From: an uncultured Flavobacterium sp.
GTDB lineage: Bacteria; Bacteroidota; Bacteroidia; Flavobacteriales; Flavobacteriaceae
DNA: 64,000 nucleotides
Assembly: GCA_943912855.1 (NCBI GenBank)
Contig: CALTVC010000014.1
Coordinates: 29,770-93,769, forward strand
Direction: 5' to 3'
Position numbers and translations under genes: made by a program. This document shows positions 18,716 to 27,614 of the stretch, piece after piece; the stretch's first letter is position 1, and every line of letters begins with the position of its first letter. A model generated the notes under the pieces. The model did not search any database. It was not told where the DNA came from and was given only the letters and a program-made list of their open reading frames with translations.

Positions 18716-20341
18716 ATGAGAGCAAAATCAGTTGTTTGTTTTATTGTTTGCTTACTGTGTACAATGCTATTCGCGCAGCAGGCCGACCAGGCGTTTTCTA
18801 AACCCGTTTGGGTTTCAGATAACAGTGATGGAACTTACACAAACCCTGTACTGAACAGTGATTATTCAGACCCGGATGCCATAAGGGTAGGCGATAAGTA
18901 CTATATGACGGCTTCGTCTTTTAACTGCATCCCAGGGTTACCTATATTGGAATCTGATGATTTGGTAAACTGGAAACTAATAAGTTATGCCCTCACAAAA
19001 CAACCACCATACGAAGTGTATGACAAAGTACAGCACGGTAATGGAGTTTGGGCGCCATGCATAAGGTACCATAAAAACGAATTCTATATTTATTATCCCG
19101 ATCCTGATTTTGGGATTTATGTAATAAAAGCTAAAAAGCCAGAAGGGCCGTGGTCAGTACCTGTAATGGTTAAGTCTGGCAAAGGACTTATAGATCCTTC
19201 ACCACTTTGGGATGACGATGGTAAGGCATACCTGGTTTATGCATTTGCAGGAAGCAGGGCTGGTATTAAAAGCATACTTGTTGTTTGTACTATGGATGCT
19301 AGTGGATTAAGTACAGTAAATGATGATGTTTTGTTGTTTGATGGGCACAAAGAGGAATCTACTGTTGAAGGCCCGAAGATTTATAAACGCAAAGGGTATT
19401 ATTATGTATTTGCCCCCGCGGGTGGTGTGGCTACAGGTTGGCAAACGGTATTTAGGAGTAAAAATATTTATGGTCCGTACGAGAGCAAAAAAGTAATGCA
19501 CCAGGGTAAGACCAATGTAAACGGTCCGCATCAGGGCGCATGGGTGCAAACCCAAACAGGAGGAGACTGGTTCCTGCATTTTCAGGATAAAGGAGCTATG
19601 GGGCGTGTAGTGCATTTACAGCCCATGAAATGGGCTAACGACTGGCCTGTTATTGGCACTGATGAAGATAAAGACGGTACAGGTGAGCCGGTGACAAAGT
19701 ATAAAAAGCCTAATACGGGTAAACCTAACAAAACCTTCCCGTTACCGGAGAGTGATGAGTTTAACAGCCCTAAGCTTGGGTTACAATGGCAATGGCATGC
19801 CAACCCGCAAATAAACTGGGGCTTACCGTGCAGTTATGGTTATTACATGCTGAACTGCATTCCTAAGCCAAAGGATGCGATAAACCTGTATGATGTGCCC
19901 AACTTGTTGTTGCAGAAATTCCCGAATGAGGAGTTTACAGCTACAGCTAAAGTGGAATATAACCTTCATTTTGATGATGAAGAAGCAGGCTTAGTAATCA
20001 TGGGGCTTGATTATGGTTATCTAAGAGTAAAACAGGTTTCAGGTAAGCTATACCTTTCTCAGGTTACATGCACCAATGCTGACAAGAAAGGTATAGAGAA
20101 AGTCTCGGAATATATTGCCCTAAATGCAACTACGGTTTACTTACAGATTCAGGTTAAGAACGGTAACGACTGTACTTTTAAATACAGCGAAGACGGAATA
20201 AACTTTAAATCTGTAGGTACTCCTTTTAAAGCAAGAGAAGGCAAATGGATTGGGGCGAAGCTTGGGTTTGTGGCATTACGTAACGGCTTTATAAACGATG
20301 CCGGAAACATTAAAATAGACTGGTTCAGAATCAATAAATAA
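18716..20341 (+). CDS. GH43 glycoside hydrolase (arabinofuranosidase/xylosidase type)
   Basis: Secreted five-bladed beta-propeller enzyme of 541 aa with a C-terminal beta-sandwich domain (about residues 340-541). It probably removes arabinose, xylose or galactose side chains from pectin. The signal peptide ends near LFAQQ. The catalytic triad positions of GH43 are visible: Asp in YSDPDAIRVGDKYYM (base), Asp in LIDPSPLWDDDGKAYLVYAF (pKa modulator) and Glu in VEGPKIYKRKGYYYVF (acid). The two-domain layout resembles subfamily GH43_12-like enzymes. It lies 5 bases after the GH105 gene and 2 bases before the PL10 gene, a tight operon. The sugar specificity cannot be decided from sequence. Confidence 0.88.
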   Translation: MRAKSVVCFIVCLLCTMLFAQQADQAFSKPVWVSDNSDGTYTNPVLNSDYSDPDAIRVGDKYYMTASSFNCIPGLPILESDDLVNWKLISYALTKQPPYEVYDKVQHGNGVWAPCIRYHKNEFYIYYPDPDFGIYVIKAKKPEGPWSVPVMVKSGKGLIDPSPLWDDDGKAYLVYAFAGSRAGIKSILVVCTMDASGLSTVNDDVLLFDGHKEESTVEGPKIYKRKGYYYVFAPAGGVATGWQTVFRSKNIYGPYESKKVMHQGKTNVNGPHQGAWVQTQTGGDWFLHFQDKGAMGRVVHLQPMKWANDWPVIGTDEDKDGTGEPVTKYKKPNTGKPNKTFPLPESDEFNSPKLGLQWQWHANPQINWGLPCSYGYYMLNCIPKPKDAINLYDVPNLLLQKFPNEEFTATAKVEYNLHFDDEEAGLVIMGLDYGYLRVKQVSGKLYLSQVTCTNADKKGIEKVSEYIALNATTVYLQIQVKNGNDCTFKYSEDGINFKSVGTPFKAREGKWIGAKLGFVALRNGFINDAGNIKIDWFRINK

Positions 20342-20343
20342 GT

Positions 20344-21429
20344 ATGAAAAAAATGAGGAGTTCAAGGATAATTTTAAGCCTTCTGGTTGCTGTAGTGTCT
20401 TTGTCTTGCAAGGCACAGGTAAATGATAAGACCTGGCAGAAAATAACACATAGTAAAGAGGAAGCCTGGTTTGGCACGGATGAAGCCGTAAAAATGGCCG
20501 AAAATGTATTGCTATACCAGCGAAACATAGGTGGATGGCCAAAAAATACCCAAATGCAGAATGTGCTTTCTGAAGCTGAAAAAAAGAAACTCATTGCTCT
20601 TAAATCTGAACCGAAAGAAACAACGATAGACAATGGTGCCACCACGCAGGAGATGATGTTCCTGTCTAAGGTGTACAAACAAAAGCCTGATGAAAGGTAC
20701 AAAGAAGCATTTCTTAAAGGACTTGATTACCTGTTAGAAGCGCAGTATGCTAATGGTGGCTGGCCACAGTTTTTTCCGCTTAAAAAAGGGTATTACACGC
20801 ACATTACCTACAATGATGATGCTATGGTTAATGTGCTGAAATTACTTCAGGCACTTAAGGATGGTTCTGATGATTATGCCATAAAACCAAATGATGCCAT
20901 TTTAAAGAAGGTTACGATTGCTTTTGATAAAGGTATAGACTGTATCATCAAAACCCAATATAAACAAAACGGTAAACTCACAGCTTGGTGCGCCCAGCAC
21001 GATGAGGTTACACTGCAACCTGCGAATGCACGCGCGTTTGAACTGGCATCGCTAAGCGGAAAGGAATCGGCAAAAATAACTTTATTGCTTATGTCTATCA
21101 AAAATCCTGATAAGCAGATTAAATATGCTGTTGAAGCGGCGGTGGCTTGGTTTGAGAAGACTCAAATTAAAGGTATAAAGCTGGAAAACGTTACCAATAG
21201 CGATGGCAAAAAAGACAGGGTAGTGGTAGAGGATGCCTCAGCCGAACCGCTTTGGGCACGTTTCATGAACCTTGAAGATAATAAACCTTTCTTCTGCGAC
21301 AGGGATGGAATTAAAAAATATACACTTGCCGAAATTGGCTACGAGCGCCGTAACGGTTATGCCTGGTATACAAACGAACCTAAAGAAGTGTTGAAGAAAT
21401 ATGAAAAATGGAAAAATAGCTTGAAATAG
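20344..21429 (+). CDS. Pectate lyase, family PL10
   Basis: Enzyme that cleaves polygalacturonate by beta-elimination, 361 aa. It has the helical-toroid PL10 signatures NIGGWPKNTQM, TTIDNGATTQEMMFLSKVY, EAQYANGGWPQFFPL, YYTHITYNDDAMVNVL and TAWCAQHDEVTLQPANARAFELASLSG, which includes the calcium and catalytic-arginine region of the family. The N-terminus MKKMRSSRIILSLLVAVVSLSCKAQ could be a lipoprotein signal (Cys at SLSC) or a standard signal cut after KAQ. It is the third gene of the GH105-GH43-PL10 operon. The terminator stem overlaps its stop codon. Confidence 0.92.
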   Translation: MKKMRSSRIILSLLVAVVSLSCKAQVNDKTWQKITHSKEEAWFGTDEAVKMAENVLLYQRNIGGWPKNTQMQNVLSEAEKKKLIALKSEPKETTIDNGATTQEMMFLSKVYKQKPDERYKEAFLKGLDYLLEAQYANGGWPQFFPLKKGYYTHITYNDDAMVNVLKLLQALKDGSDDYAIKPNDAILKKVTIAFDKGIDCIIKTQYKQNGKLTAWCAQHDEVTLQPANARAFELASLSGKESAKITLLLMSIKNPDKQIKYAVEAAVAWFEKTQIKGIKLENVTNSDGKKDRVVVEDASAEPLWARFMNLEDNKPFFCDRDGIKKYTLAEIGYERRNGYAWYTNEPKEVLKKYEKWKNSLK

Positions 21430-21440
21430 CTATTTTTTTT
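21412..21440 (+). terminator. Terminator overlapping the PL10 stop
   Basis: The stem AAAAATAGC (21412-21420) pairs with GCTATTTTT (21429-21437) across an 8-base loop and runs into eight T. The stop codon (21427-21429) lies in the loop and second arm. Confidence 0.75.
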
Positions 21441-21450
21441 ACTTCAATTA

Positions 21451-21464
21451 CGCAATCGATTGCG
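21451..21464. promoter_or_regulatory. LacI operator copy 3 (pectin esterase gene)
   Basis: CGCAATCGATTGCG is perfectly palindromic; the palindrome extends to 16 bases at 21450-21465. It lies 32 bases upstream of the pectin esterase start. Unlike copies 2, 4, 5 and 6 there is no good TAnnTTTG directly before it, so the position relative to the promoter differs. Confidence 0.8.
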
Positions 21465-21496
21465 TTTAACCAAGTATTTATTTTAAATAAACAATT

Positions 21497-24400
21497 ATGA
21501 AAACAAAATTACAAGTGTTTTTCTTTACAATGATGGTTTTGATGCCATTATTGGCAAAGGCGCAACTTACCGACGTTTGGGATTTTGGCGCTACGCAGCT
21601 TGATGCGGCTACATACAACAACAGGCTGAACGAAACCATTATAAATGGGTGGTACGACAGTGCCATTACTCCGGGAACCGCGAACGTTACGTTACCGGTA
21701 AGTTTTACTGCCGGTGCTTTGTCATGGACGGGAGGTACTAATGACAGGCTCAGGACGACTAATACGGCGCTTACCCGTTATGATGCTAACGTGGCAAGCG
21801 TTGCAGATTATGCCGGGAGGGTATATTGTAATGCTATCCCGGGTACAACGGGAGGCTTGCCTGCTTCAAGATACATAACGCTTACCCTTGGGGAAGATGA
21901 TGAGGTAAAAATCATTGCCAGGGGCGATACCGCAGGTATGCTGAGTTTTGTTTACGAATCCAATCCGGCATTGCAGACCGATAACGTAGCCACTACAACT
22001 ACTAGCGGCGCCGTTACAGAAGTAAACTTCGTAGCGAAGCAGGCGGGTGCTTACCGAATATTTGACCAGACAGCCAAAGCCAGTTTCTACAGAGTATATC
22101 GTAAGGATGCTGTTTACGTAAACGTAAACGGAGCCATAGATGTAACTCAGGCGGCCGGTATACCCGATGGCTATTCGGTTGTGTTTACCAATGCGGCAGG
22201 GAAGTCCTGGACAGCACAGATTACAGCAGGTACTTACAGTGTAAGCATACCTGTAGGCTATGATTATACACTTAGCCTTGCCGATGCCAGTGGATACATC
22301 ATCAGTTCTGGAGATATATTAAGCACTGTAGGAATCACAACTCCAGATGCTTCTCATAACATTTCTTTACTTAGTGTTAACCTGTTTTCACTCAGTGGAA
22401 CTATAACAGGCTTAGGTACTTCTATTTCAAGTCTTGGTTTAAGTTTTGTACCAGATGCTTCGGCAAATACATCGTTTGTGCCAACTCCTGTACTCGATGC
22501 AGTTACGGGTAGTTACTCGGTATTTCTTGAGCCTAATATTCAGTATACCATAACGGCATCGGGAGTGAATGATTTTGAAATACTACAAAATACCATAACC
22601 TTAACAGCTACAGGCACGGTAGCAGACATTGCTTTTACACCTAAGCCACTATACCCTGTCACCATTGCTACAACGGGGCTTACTGCTCCTCAGCAAGCCG
22701 ATTTGCAATTAAAGTTCACTAATCTTAACGAAGCAGGATATGTGTACAATTTTAGTTCTATAGATAACATTTCGTTACGTAATGGTACTTACACCGTTGC
22801 TTTCAGTGGTCTGGACAATTACCCATTAGAGTTGGCACTTACATCAAATCTAATAGTGAACAATACTTCGGTAACTAAAACACTTTCATTTGTACCTGTT
22901 ACGGTTTGGTCGTTTAACGACAGGGCAATATCTACAACCACATCGGCAGCATATAAAGGAATGTTGCTTACGGGGCAGATAACCACTGTAGTGAGTTCAG
23001 GTCACCTTACCGCGAAAACAGGTTCTACCATTCAGGTTCCGGTAAACCCGGGACAAAAAGTTACGGTATCATACTACTATACTGCTAACTTTTCTATAGA
23101 GGGTGGTGAGGCTATTATTACTGCTTCTAACTCAACATCATTAATAGAAAATGCTGAATACATTTACACAGGTACTACGCCGGGTTATGTAACCATAACT
23201 GTAGGTGGAGCAGCTTCGTTGACCAGCTATTTTACCGAAATAAAAGTTAGCGATACCATTCCGTACGATGCGGAAATCACAGTTGGAACAGATAAGGATT
23301 ACCAAACCATAAACGCTGCACTAAAAGCTGTTGCTGCTATGCAACGTTCGTCTTCAGATAGGGTAACTATTTTAATTGATTCAGGAAATTATGAAGAAAT
23401 GCTGGTTATTAATCAGGCTAACGTAACACTTAAAAATGCTTCGGTTACGCCAAATACAAATCTTATAGACCAGGGAGTGCACATTGCTGAAGGTGCTGTT
23501 AGGATAACGTCGTATTACGGGCACGGTTATACTTATTACAGTATGTCATCTGATCAGAAATGGCACGGCGATGTTCTGAATGTAAATGCCGAAAACGGAT
23601 ACGCGTCATACCAAAATGCAGGTGCCGGCACTACAAATGGTTCGTACTGGAATGCTACCGTTGTGGTTAGTGCACCGGGGTTCATAGCCGAGGACATCAT
23701 TTTTGAAAATTCATTTAACCAATACATTTCTCAAAAAGAATCTGAAGATATCGTAATAGCTTGGACTACAGGAAGCCCAGGGCAAAGGCCAACAACCGCA
23801 GGTAACGTAAGTGTGCAAAACAGGACACTTGTAGAACGTGCTGCTGCCATAGCCATTGCTAATAATACAGATAAGGTTATCCTGAACAAATGTCGTGTTG
23901 TAGGTAGACAGGATTCATTCTTCGGGGGTGTAGGTGCCAGGGTTGCCGTATATAAAGGCGATATGATGGGTGCTGTAGATTACATTTTTGGTGGAATGGA
24001 TGTAGTGTTTTACAAATCTAACCTTAGCATGAATGTAAGCGACCAGTCTAACGACCAGTCGTACATCACGGCTGCACAACAGTCATCGGGCAGGGGATAT
24101 CTTATGTACGAGTGTACTGTTACAACGGCTGTACCGGGTGTTGAAACCGCTTCTGTTTACCGCGCCAAGCCGGGATATTTTGGGCGTCCTTGGCAGGCAA
24201 ATACGAGTGAGGTTGTGTTCTACAATACCACAATAGAAACATCTGATTATCCGGGTTCGGTAGGTAGTTCGCTTATCACGCCTTTGGGTTGGCAAAACTC
24301 ACTGGGCGGTAACTCGGCAGGTATGTATGAGTATGGTACTGTAGAGGTTTCGGGTGTAAATAATGCACCAAGCCGTGCTATATGGGCTACAGCATTGACC

Positions 24401-24736
24401 AGTCCGGTCCTTAATGACGGTACACCTATAAGTACATTTAATTTTACTAAAGGCACAGACAACTGGGATCCTTTCCCTGCATTAATTGCTGCCGATCCGC
24501 TTTCTAACGAAACATTTCAGCCCTCGTCATCGGTGAATGTGGTTTCGTTTAAAGACAAAGTGGCTGTTTCTAACGTAAAATCAAATACTCAGGTAAATGT
24601 ATACAGCATTAATGGCGCATTGATAAAATCATTTACCACCGCTTCAGATGCAAGCTTTACACTAAATCCGGGCTTCTGGATTGTTACGGTAAAATCTCAC
24701 GAGGGACAAAAATCACTAAAAGTGGTTACTTTTTAA
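21497..24736 (+). CDS. Pectin methylesterase CE8, multidomain, T9SS-secreted
   Basis: Secreted enzyme of 1079 aa that removes methyl groups from homogalacturonan so that the lyases can act. The signal peptide ends near LLAKAQ. Residues about 24-205 form a WDFG-type beta-sandwich module, followed by Ig/carboxypeptidase-like repeats (about 205-465) and a second sandwich module (about 470-588, starting VWSFNDRAI). The CE8 beta-helix (about 590-1000) has catalytic signatures GQDSFFGG near 804, VDYIFGG near 824 and GRPW near 895. The last 65 or so residues are a T9SS type A sorting domain. LacI operator copy 3 lies just upstream. Confidence 0.93.
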   Translation: MKTKLQVFFFTMMVLMPLLAKAQLTDVWDFGATQLDAATYNNRLNETIINGWYDSAITPGTANVTLPVSFTAGALSWTGGTNDRLRTTNTALTRYDANVASVADYAGRVYCNAIPGTTGGLPASRYITLTLGEDDEVKIIARGDTAGMLSFVYESNPALQTDNVATTTTSGAVTEVNFVAKQAGAYRIFDQTAKASFYRVYRKDAVYVNVNGAIDVTQAAGIPDGYSVVFTNAAGKSWTAQITAGTYSVSIPVGYDYTLSLADASGYIISSGDILSTVGITTPDASHNISLLSVNLFSLSGTITGLGTSISSLGLSFVPDASANTSFVPTPVLDAVTGSYSVFLEPNIQYTITASGVNDFEILQNTITLTATGTVADIAFTPKPLYPVTIATTGLTAPQQADLQLKFTNLNEAGYVYNFSSIDNISLRNGTYTVAFSGLDNYPLELALTSNLIVNNTSVTKTLSFVPVTVWSFNDRAISTTTSAAYKGMLLTGQITTVVSSGHLTAKTGSTIQVPVNPGQKVTVSYYYTANFSIEGGEAIITASNSTSLIENAEYIYTGTTPGYVTITVGGAASLTSYFTEIKVSDTIPYDAEITVGTDKDYQTINAALKAVAAMQRSSSDRVTILIDSGNYEEMLVINQANVTLKNASVTPNTNLIDQGVHIAEGAVRITSYYGHGYTYYSMSSDQKWHGDVLNVNAENGYASYQNAGAGTTNGSYWNATVVVSAPGFIAEDIIFENSFNQYISQKESEDIVIAWTTGSPGQRPTTAGNVSVQNRTLVERAAAIAIANNTDKVILNKCRVVGRQDSFFGGVGARVAVYKGDMMGAVDYIFGGMDVVFYKSNLSMNVSDQSNDQSYITAAQQSSGRGYLMYECTVTTAVPGVETASVYRAKPGYFGRPWQANTSEVVFYNTTIETSDYPGSVGSSLITPLGWQNSLGGNSAGMYEYGTVEVSGVNNAPSRAIWATALTSPVLNDGTPISTFNFTKGTDNWDPFPALIAADPLSNETFQPSSSVNVVSFKDKVAVSNVKSNTQVNVYSINGALIKSFTTASDASFTLNPGFWIVTVKSHEGQKSLKVVTF

Positions 24737-24741
24737 AACTA

Positions 24742-24782
24742 TGCTTACAGGCAATTACAATTTATGTGATTGCCTGTAAGCA
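24742..24782 (+). repeat. Strong stem-loop between the CE8 and PL1 genes
   Basis: Perfect 14-bp arms TGCTTACAGGCAAT (24742-24755) and ATTGCCTGTAAGCA (24769-24782) with a 13-base loop. It begins 6 bases after the esterase stop and ends 18 bases before the next start. No T-run follows, so it may be a weak terminator, an mRNA-stabilising hairpin or a protein-binding site. Confidence 0.6.
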
Positions 24783-24800
24783 CAATATAATTTATTTAGG

Positions 24801-26132
24801 ATGAAGAAGAAGAGCACGTTTTTAAGCATTTTATTATTCTGCGCTGCCTGTATGTTTGGGCAGGCTAATTTTAACGCTACCCCACAGGGATTTGGGGCTG
24901 CAACTACAGGCGGAGGAAACGCTACCCCCGAAACCGTTACCACTTTTACCGACCTGAGGGCAAAAATTATAGCAACCGGAGCTAAGGTTATCCTGGTTTC
25001 GGGTCAAATAACTATTCCGTCAGGGCAACCCATTAGCGCGGTGGTTACAAACAAATCCATCATAGGTTTACCGGGAGCCAAACTGATCAATGAAAACCAG
25101 TCGAACCCCGGAGCGGGCATTTTGTATTTAAAGCCGGGTTCATCAAACGTAATTATCCGAAACCTGACTTTTGTTGGCCCCGGAGCTTATGACATTGATG
25201 GACAGGACAACCTAACCGCCGATGGCTGTACGAATCTTTGGGTAGACCATTGTGAGTTTCAGGATGGACAGGATGGCAACTTTGATATGAAAGGTTTAAC
25301 CGATAACGTTACAGTTTCCTGGTGCAAGTTTACGTATCTGAAACCTGCCGTATGCTGCGGTTCAGGAGGTTCTAACGATCACAGGTTTTCAGACCTTGTA
25401 GGTTCTAGTGCTTCTAATGCTCCGGCAGACGGACATTATAGTATTACGTTTCAGGGATGTTACTGGGCAGACGGCTGTAAAGAGCGTATGCCAAGGGCGA
25501 GGAATGCCGAACTACATATCCTAAACTGTTATTACAACACTTCGGTTTCGGGTTCAAGGGCAATAGGCTTAGGAGGTGGAATTAATAATGCCACGTGCTA
25601 TGTAGAGAATACGCATTTTGCAAGAATAGGAAGCGTTTTTACCAGCTATGTGAGTAGTGATGGGGGGACGGCATCAGTAAAGTTTACAGGTTGTCTTAAC
25701 GGTGCTACCGATGTGGGTAGCGTTGCTACACCTACTTATACAACCTCTACAATTCCTGTTGCAGATGTTGCAGGTTATGTTACAGATACCATTTGCGGTG
25801 CGGGAGCTACGTTGCAGGTTTCGGCAACGGGTGTCATTACAGCAGGAACCTGCACACTCATGGGAAACGATGAACCTAAACCGAATATTACACCAAACTT
25901 ATATGCAATTCAGGAAAAAGGGGCACTAAAACTGTATCTCCCTTATAAAACATCTGATAAAGTGAGTGTTACAATCTATTCATTAACCGGAGAGAAAGTA
26001 CTTGAGACAAAAGGTATTGATGCTTCTTCGGGTGTTTCGGATGTCAATATAGATGCTCTTGAACGCGCTGCATATACCTGCAAGGTTCAGAGTAATGAGG
26101 GTTTAAGAATATGTAAATTTATTAAAAACTAG
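24801..26132 (+). CDS. Pectate lyase PL1 with T9SS sorting domain
   Basis: Secreted polysaccharide lyase family 1 beta-helix enzyme of 443 aa acting on demethylated homogalacturonan. The signal peptide ends near CMFGQA. PL1 landmarks are NVIIRNLTFVGPGAYDIDGQ, NLWVDHCEFQDGQDGNFDMK (the calcium-binding D/E cluster and the usual vWiDH motif) and CKERMPRARNAELHILNCYY (the RxPxxR catalytic-arginine motif). The last 75 or so residues resemble a T9SS C-terminal domain but are divergent. It lies 64 bases after the CE8 gene across a strong hairpin and has no operator of its own, so it probably depends on the CE8 promoter. Confidence 0.92.
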   Translation: MKKKSTFLSILLFCAACMFGQANFNATPQGFGAATTGGGNATPETVTTFTDLRAKIIATGAKVILVSGQITIPSGQPISAVVTNKSIIGLPGAKLINENQSNPGAGILYLKPGSSNVIIRNLTFVGPGAYDIDGQDNLTADGCTNLWVDHCEFQDGQDGNFDMKGLTDNVTVSWCKFTYLKPAVCCGSGGSNDHRFSDLVGSSASNAPADGHYSITFQGCYWADGCKERMPRARNAELHILNCYYNTSVSGSRAIGLGGGINNATCYVENTHFARIGSVFTSYVSSDGGTASVKFTGCLNGATDVGSVATPTYTTSTIPVADVAGYVTDTICGAGATLQVSATGVITAGTCTLMGNDEPKPNITPNLYAIQEKGALKLYLPYKTSDKVSVTIYSLTGEKVLETKGIDASSGVSDVNIDALERAAYTCKVQSNEGLRICKFIKN

Positions 26133-26283
26133 TTTTTTTGTTAAAACAACAGTATTGTTTACATCTGAAGCAATTATTAACGTTTAAATTTTTAGTATGA
26201 GCAAATGGTTTGTATTTACAGTATGTTGTATCCTTTTTTATTTTAAAAATGAATGAAGGATATGAAATTTTTGGCTTAAAAAA

Positions 26284-26313
26284 TTGTTTATATCATAAAA
26301 AACATTAAGTTTG
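26284..26313 (+). promoter_or_regulatory. Promoter of the small T9SS protein gene
   Basis: TTG at 26284-26286, a 19-base spacer, then TAAGTTTG at 26306-26313, an exact TAnnTTTG -7 element. Operator copy 4 begins at the next base. Confidence 0.75.
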
Positions 26314-26327
26314 TGTAATCGATTACA
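26314..26327. promoter_or_regulatory. LacI operator copy 4
   Basis: TGTAATCGATTACA, a perfect 14-base palindrome immediately after the -7 element and 34 bases before the start codon of the 264-aa secreted protein. Confidence 0.8.
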
Positions 26328-26360
26328 TAAATAAAAATAACAATATAAAAACCTCATCAC

Positions 26361-27155
26361 ATGAAAACAAAATTACTATCATCTGTATTTTTTATGATGC
26401 TCTTTTCGGGTGTTAATGCTCAGACAAAAACCTGGGATTTTGGTAATGATGCTACCACATGGCCACTAAGTAGTGGCATTGCTACAGAAACCATTAAAGA
26501 CAACCTTGGATTATATCCTATTGCTACCAATACAAACTTTGGGGCTGTAACAGCAAGTAACGGTTCTTTCCCTGATGGATATACTGGTGTTAACCGTTTC
26601 CAGATGAATGGTGGTGGTGGCGTTACAGCGCCTACTTACCTGCCTGTGCAACGTTACCTTTATTTTGACGTGAACAGCGGATGCCAGGTAAAGGTTTGGT
26701 TTAAAACAGGAAGCAATGGTAGTACACGTACCATTTTTGTAACCGATGGTACTTCGCTAATAGGTTCGGGTACTTCAAATACAGGTGGAAATGCCGATGT
26801 TGTTACGTTTACTGCTAATTATACTAATACTGCGGGTGGAAGGCTTTACATTTATGGTGACGCCGCTAACAATCTTTATAAAGTGGAGGTTACAGGTACA
26901 ACCGTAAATACGTCTATGGCAAGTACAGACAAATTGAAGAACGATCAGGTAAGTGTTTTCTCTAACGGGAAGCTGGTACAAGTAGCTAACGTTAAATCAA
27001 GTACTCAGCTAGACGTTTATAATGTAACAGGTGCCCTTGTAAAATCATTGGTAACCAATGAAGATACCAACATCGATTTTCTTACTTCGGGCTTATACAT
27101 TGTGAATGTAAAATCTGCTGAAGGACAAAAATCTGTAAAAATAGTAGTGCAGTAA
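26361..27155 (+). CDS. Secreted WDFG-module protein with T9SS sorting domain, possible pectin-binding protein
   Basis: Protein of 264 aa with three parts: a signal peptide (ending GVNAQ), one beta-sandwich-like module of about 165 residues, and a T9SS type A sorting domain of about 70. The module opens KTWDFGNDATTW and closes LYKVEVTG. The same opening and closing pattern is seen in the N-terminal module of the CE8 esterase (VWDFG ... FYRVYR). No catalytic motif is visible. Its own LacI operator places it in the pectin regulon. I infer a carbohydrate-binding role; this is not established. The sorting domain is strikingly close to that of the CE8 esterase (ANVKSSTQLDVYNVTGALVK against SNVKSNTQVNVYSINGALIK). 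Confidence 0.75.
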   Translation: MKTKLLSSVFFMMLFSGVNAQTKTWDFGNDATTWPLSSGIATETIKDNLGLYPIATNTNFGAVTASNGSFPDGYTGVNRFQMNGGGGVTAPTYLPVQRYLYFDVNSGCQVKVWFKTGSNGSTRTIFVTDGTSLIGSGTSNTGGNADVVTFTANYTNTAGGRLYIYGDAANNLYKVEVTGTTVNTSMASTDKLKNDQVSVFSNGKLVQVANVKSSTQLDVYNVTGALVKSLVTNEDTNIDFLTSGLYIVNVKSAEGQKSVKIVVQ

Positions 27156-27217
27156 TCTGATTTATAACTTATTCATAGCATGGGTTAAACAGGGTAATAT
27201 AAGTTAGATTATTTAAG

Positions 27218-27251
27218 ACAGTGGTAAACAAATGTTTGCCACTGTTTTTTT
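27218..27251 (+). terminator. Terminator after the WDFG-module gene
   Basis: Arms 27218-27229 and 27234-27245 (ACAGTGG.AAAC with GTTTGCCACTGT, one G-U pair) are followed by seven T. It lies 62 bases after the stop codon. Confidence 0.85.
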
Positions 27252-27325
27252 ATGCCTGTATGTTGTATGTTTATGACTTAGTGTATTTGTGTAAAATTTT
27301 ACCATGAAGCGCATAAAGTTTCACA

Positions 27326-27370
27326 AAGCTTTTCAAAGGGAAGTACACAATGGCTTTCCTTTGGAAAGCT
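27326..27370. repeat. Structured element in the 27156-27614 gap
   Basis: Arms 27327-27342 and 27355-27370 pair over 16 bp with two G-U wobbles around a 12-base loop. No T-run follows. It lies in a 459-base gene-free gap bounded by two terminators, near ACCATGAAGCGCATAAAG, which resembles decayed intergenic repeat sequence. No open frame or known RNA was recognised. Confidence 0.45.
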
Positions 27371-27556
27371 AGCAAGAGCACAAACATCGATGGTTTTTAT
27401 AAGAGAGATATTCATTTTCAGATACTAATTTTACAGATTAATGCACGTTATTGATATTATATTTTTTGAATTAGTATGAGCTGGCGGATTCATTATGAGA
27501 CTATTTGATGATCCCATAAATACTATTAATTGTTATAAAAGTCCAAATTGAACACA

Positions 27557-27590
27557 TAAAAAAGCCTTCCCAAACAATCGGGAAGGCTTT
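27557..27590 (-). terminator. Terminator of the minus-strand PL1 gene
   Basis: Perfect 11-bp stem (27561-27571 with 27580-27590, loop AAACAATC). Read on the minus strand it ends in a T-run, 24 bases beyond the stop of the pectate lyase gene. Confidence 0.88.
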
Positions 27591-27614
27591 TGGCATTGAA
27601 CATGAAAACTAACT

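Noticed and set aside
26176..26189. ATTAACGTTTAAAT as an operator for the second LacI regulator in the pectin locus
   Set aside because: Only the right half matches; the left half is not palindromic, and the promoter there already has a perfect AATCGATT operator.
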